DNA from: an uncultured Alphaproteobacteria bacterium
GTDB lineage: Bacteria > Pseudomonadota > Alphaproteobacteria > Bin95
Assembly (NCBI GenBank): GCA_938083135.1
Contig: CALLKY010000046.1
Location: 1 to 43,241, forward strand
DNA length: 43,241 nucleotides
Direction of reading: 5' to 3'
Part shown: piece after piece, positions 42,649 to 43,241 of the stretch
How positions within the stretch are numbered: the stretch's first letter is position 1
Layout: the number at the start of each line of letters is the position of its first letter
The notes under the pieces: model-generated
What the model saw: only the letters and a program-made list of their open reading frames with translations
Told to the model about the DNA's origin: nothing
The model's database searches: none
Translations under genes and position numbers: made by a program

Positions 42649-43122
42649 TTGTCGACAACACCGCAAATTTTAGAACAGATGCACGCCCTCGCCGAAGCCG
42701 CCACAGAAGGGCCGGAAGCAATTACGATGTTGATGGGACCGGTTCTTGTTGAAGCGATACGACCTTCTATCTCAGGACCAGAAAATCAAATCGAAGTCGC
42801 GGATGGCATCGCAAATATCAAGGCCGAGAACCCAACGTCTGATGCCGCTTACACTGTAACTTTTAACGCTACTAATAATGTCCTTGAGCTGCGGAACCTT
42901 ACGACTGGTGAAAGCCAAGGAATTGCTATTGGAGGCACAGCAATCACAAATGGCGACATTCAGGACGTGGAATTTGTTGGGCTAGGCATAACTGTCAGTT
43001 TGAGCGCCGCATTCGATAAGACAACTGACATTGACACCGTTGGAGGACACCTATCGGCGTCAGCGGGCAGCACTGGGCTAATTTCAAGTGAGACATTAAA
43101 AAAAAGGGGCTGGCCTATCTAA
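42649..43122 (+). pseudogene. unidentified protein gene, 3' end replaced by IS1595-type element
   Basis: It starts at a TTG with GGAG 7 bases upstream, giving 157 residues. The first 40 are helical; the rest is Thr/Asn/Gly-rich beta-type sequence such as LELRNLTTGESQG and VEFVGLGITVSLSAAFDKT, as in surface or flagellin-like insert domains. I cannot name the family. No signal peptide is seen. The coding character ends at an A8 run (43098-43105); the last residues RGWPI come from the element end. The true C-terminus is therefore missing. Confidence 0.6.
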
Positions 43123-43241
43123 GGGTTTCGGTTCAGAGGTTTGCCCACTTGCGTAATACTTTCAAGAGGTTTTCGGTGGGCCTGTGATTGAAGCGCCATT
43201 CGCACTCTTTGAGATAGAGGTGAAAGTGCTGGCTAGGGACG
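43106..43241 (-). mobile_element. IS1595-family insertion sequence, one end, continues beyond the window
   Basis: The element end is placed at GGGGCTGGCCTATCTAAGGG, starting at 43106. The supporting facts are that it follows an A8 run, interrupts the plus-strand gene, and is followed after 27 bases by the transposase stop codon. The GG-rich CTG-containing end fits IS1595-type termini as I remember them. The target duplication (8 bp in this family) cannot be checked because the other end is outside. Confidence 0.6.
43133..43241 (-). CDS. IS1595-family transposase, C-terminal fragment
   Basis: The last 35 codons of a minus-strand gene entering from the right edge, ending in TGA at 43133-43135. 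The residues HLYLKECEWRFNHR followed by LLKVLRKW match the C-terminal HxYLxExxxRFNxR segment of IS1595 (ISXO2-like DDE) transposases. That segment follows the third acidic catalytic residue. The catalytic DDE/N residues themselves lie outside the window. Confidence 0.75.
   Translation of the reverse strand, partial: VPSQHFHLYLKECEWRFNHRPTENLLKVLRKWANL

Overview
The window looks like a chromosomal segment of an alphaproteobacterium, probably marine. Supporting signs are the COQ7-type diiron ubiquinone hydroxylase, thrC overlapping a mitochondrial-processing-peptidase-like M16 protease, a ligase-associated PdeM phosphoesterase, and moderately GC-rich tightly packed genes on both strands. The lineage is inferred from gene content only. 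No rRNA, tRNA or CRISPR array was recognised, and no gap between genes exceeds about 200 bases.

Layout. (1) 1-142 looks like the end of a mobile element that interrupts an RTX calcium-binding protein gene (92-1342). (2) 1492-4202 holds a TPR/2OG-Fe(II) oxygenase gene overlapping a formylglycine-type sulfatase gene. (3) 4201-10367 carries an RluA-type pseudouridine synthase, a class I aminotransferase, a lipoprotein-like divergent gamma-glutamyltransferase homologue, a BepA-like M48 protease, an enoyl-CoA hydratase and a NIPSNAP protein. (4) 10440-14537 is a minus-strand set: thrC, M16 peptidase, lactate-permease-type transporter. (5) 14658-16309 holds a DMT transporter and an SDR, closed by a long palindrome. 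(6) 16409-20134 is dsbB-coq7-pepN. (7) 20190-28339 is a minus-strand run: hyuA, hyuB, alpha/beta hydrolase, NTF2-like protein and MFS transporter, then marR and an EmrA-type adaptor. A flavin monooxygenase and an SDR diverge from it (28474-30571). (8) 30592-34071 is housekeeping: pdeM, aroQ-accB-accC, then rpmB with its own promoter and terminator. (9) 34168-37728 is a minus-strand operon of one AhpD-like gene and three related membrane proteins. (10) 37810-42448 has an acyl-CoA synthetase, a DUF3604 protein and a dimeric alpha/beta-barrel protein. (11) 42649-43241 is an unidentified gene truncated by an IS1595-family element that runs off the window.

The most notable finding is at 36631-37728. 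Two apparent minus-strand genes are one reading frame split by a single in-frame TGA (36988-36990). That TGA falls exactly where the second cysteine of an AhpD-type CxxCxxxH motif belongs (C-L-Y-TGA-T-T-S-H). A 6-bp hairpin with a G in its apical loop lies 24 nt downstream, at the spacing expected for a bacterial SECIS element. The simplest reading is an AhpD-like selenoprotein with a C-x-x-Sec redox site. Automated gene calling would split it into a truncated gene and a small hypothetical one.

How the genes may cooperate (inference): the hyuA/hyuB-hydrolase-MFS set with the divergent monooxygenase/SDR looks like a catabolic module for a cyclic amide or related compound. AroQ-AccB-AccC supply shikimate and malonyl-CoA precursors. 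DsbB, PepN, the M48 protease and COQ7 serve envelope folding, peptide turnover and respiration. The selenoprotein and the three membrane proteins share an operon, but their joint role is unknown.
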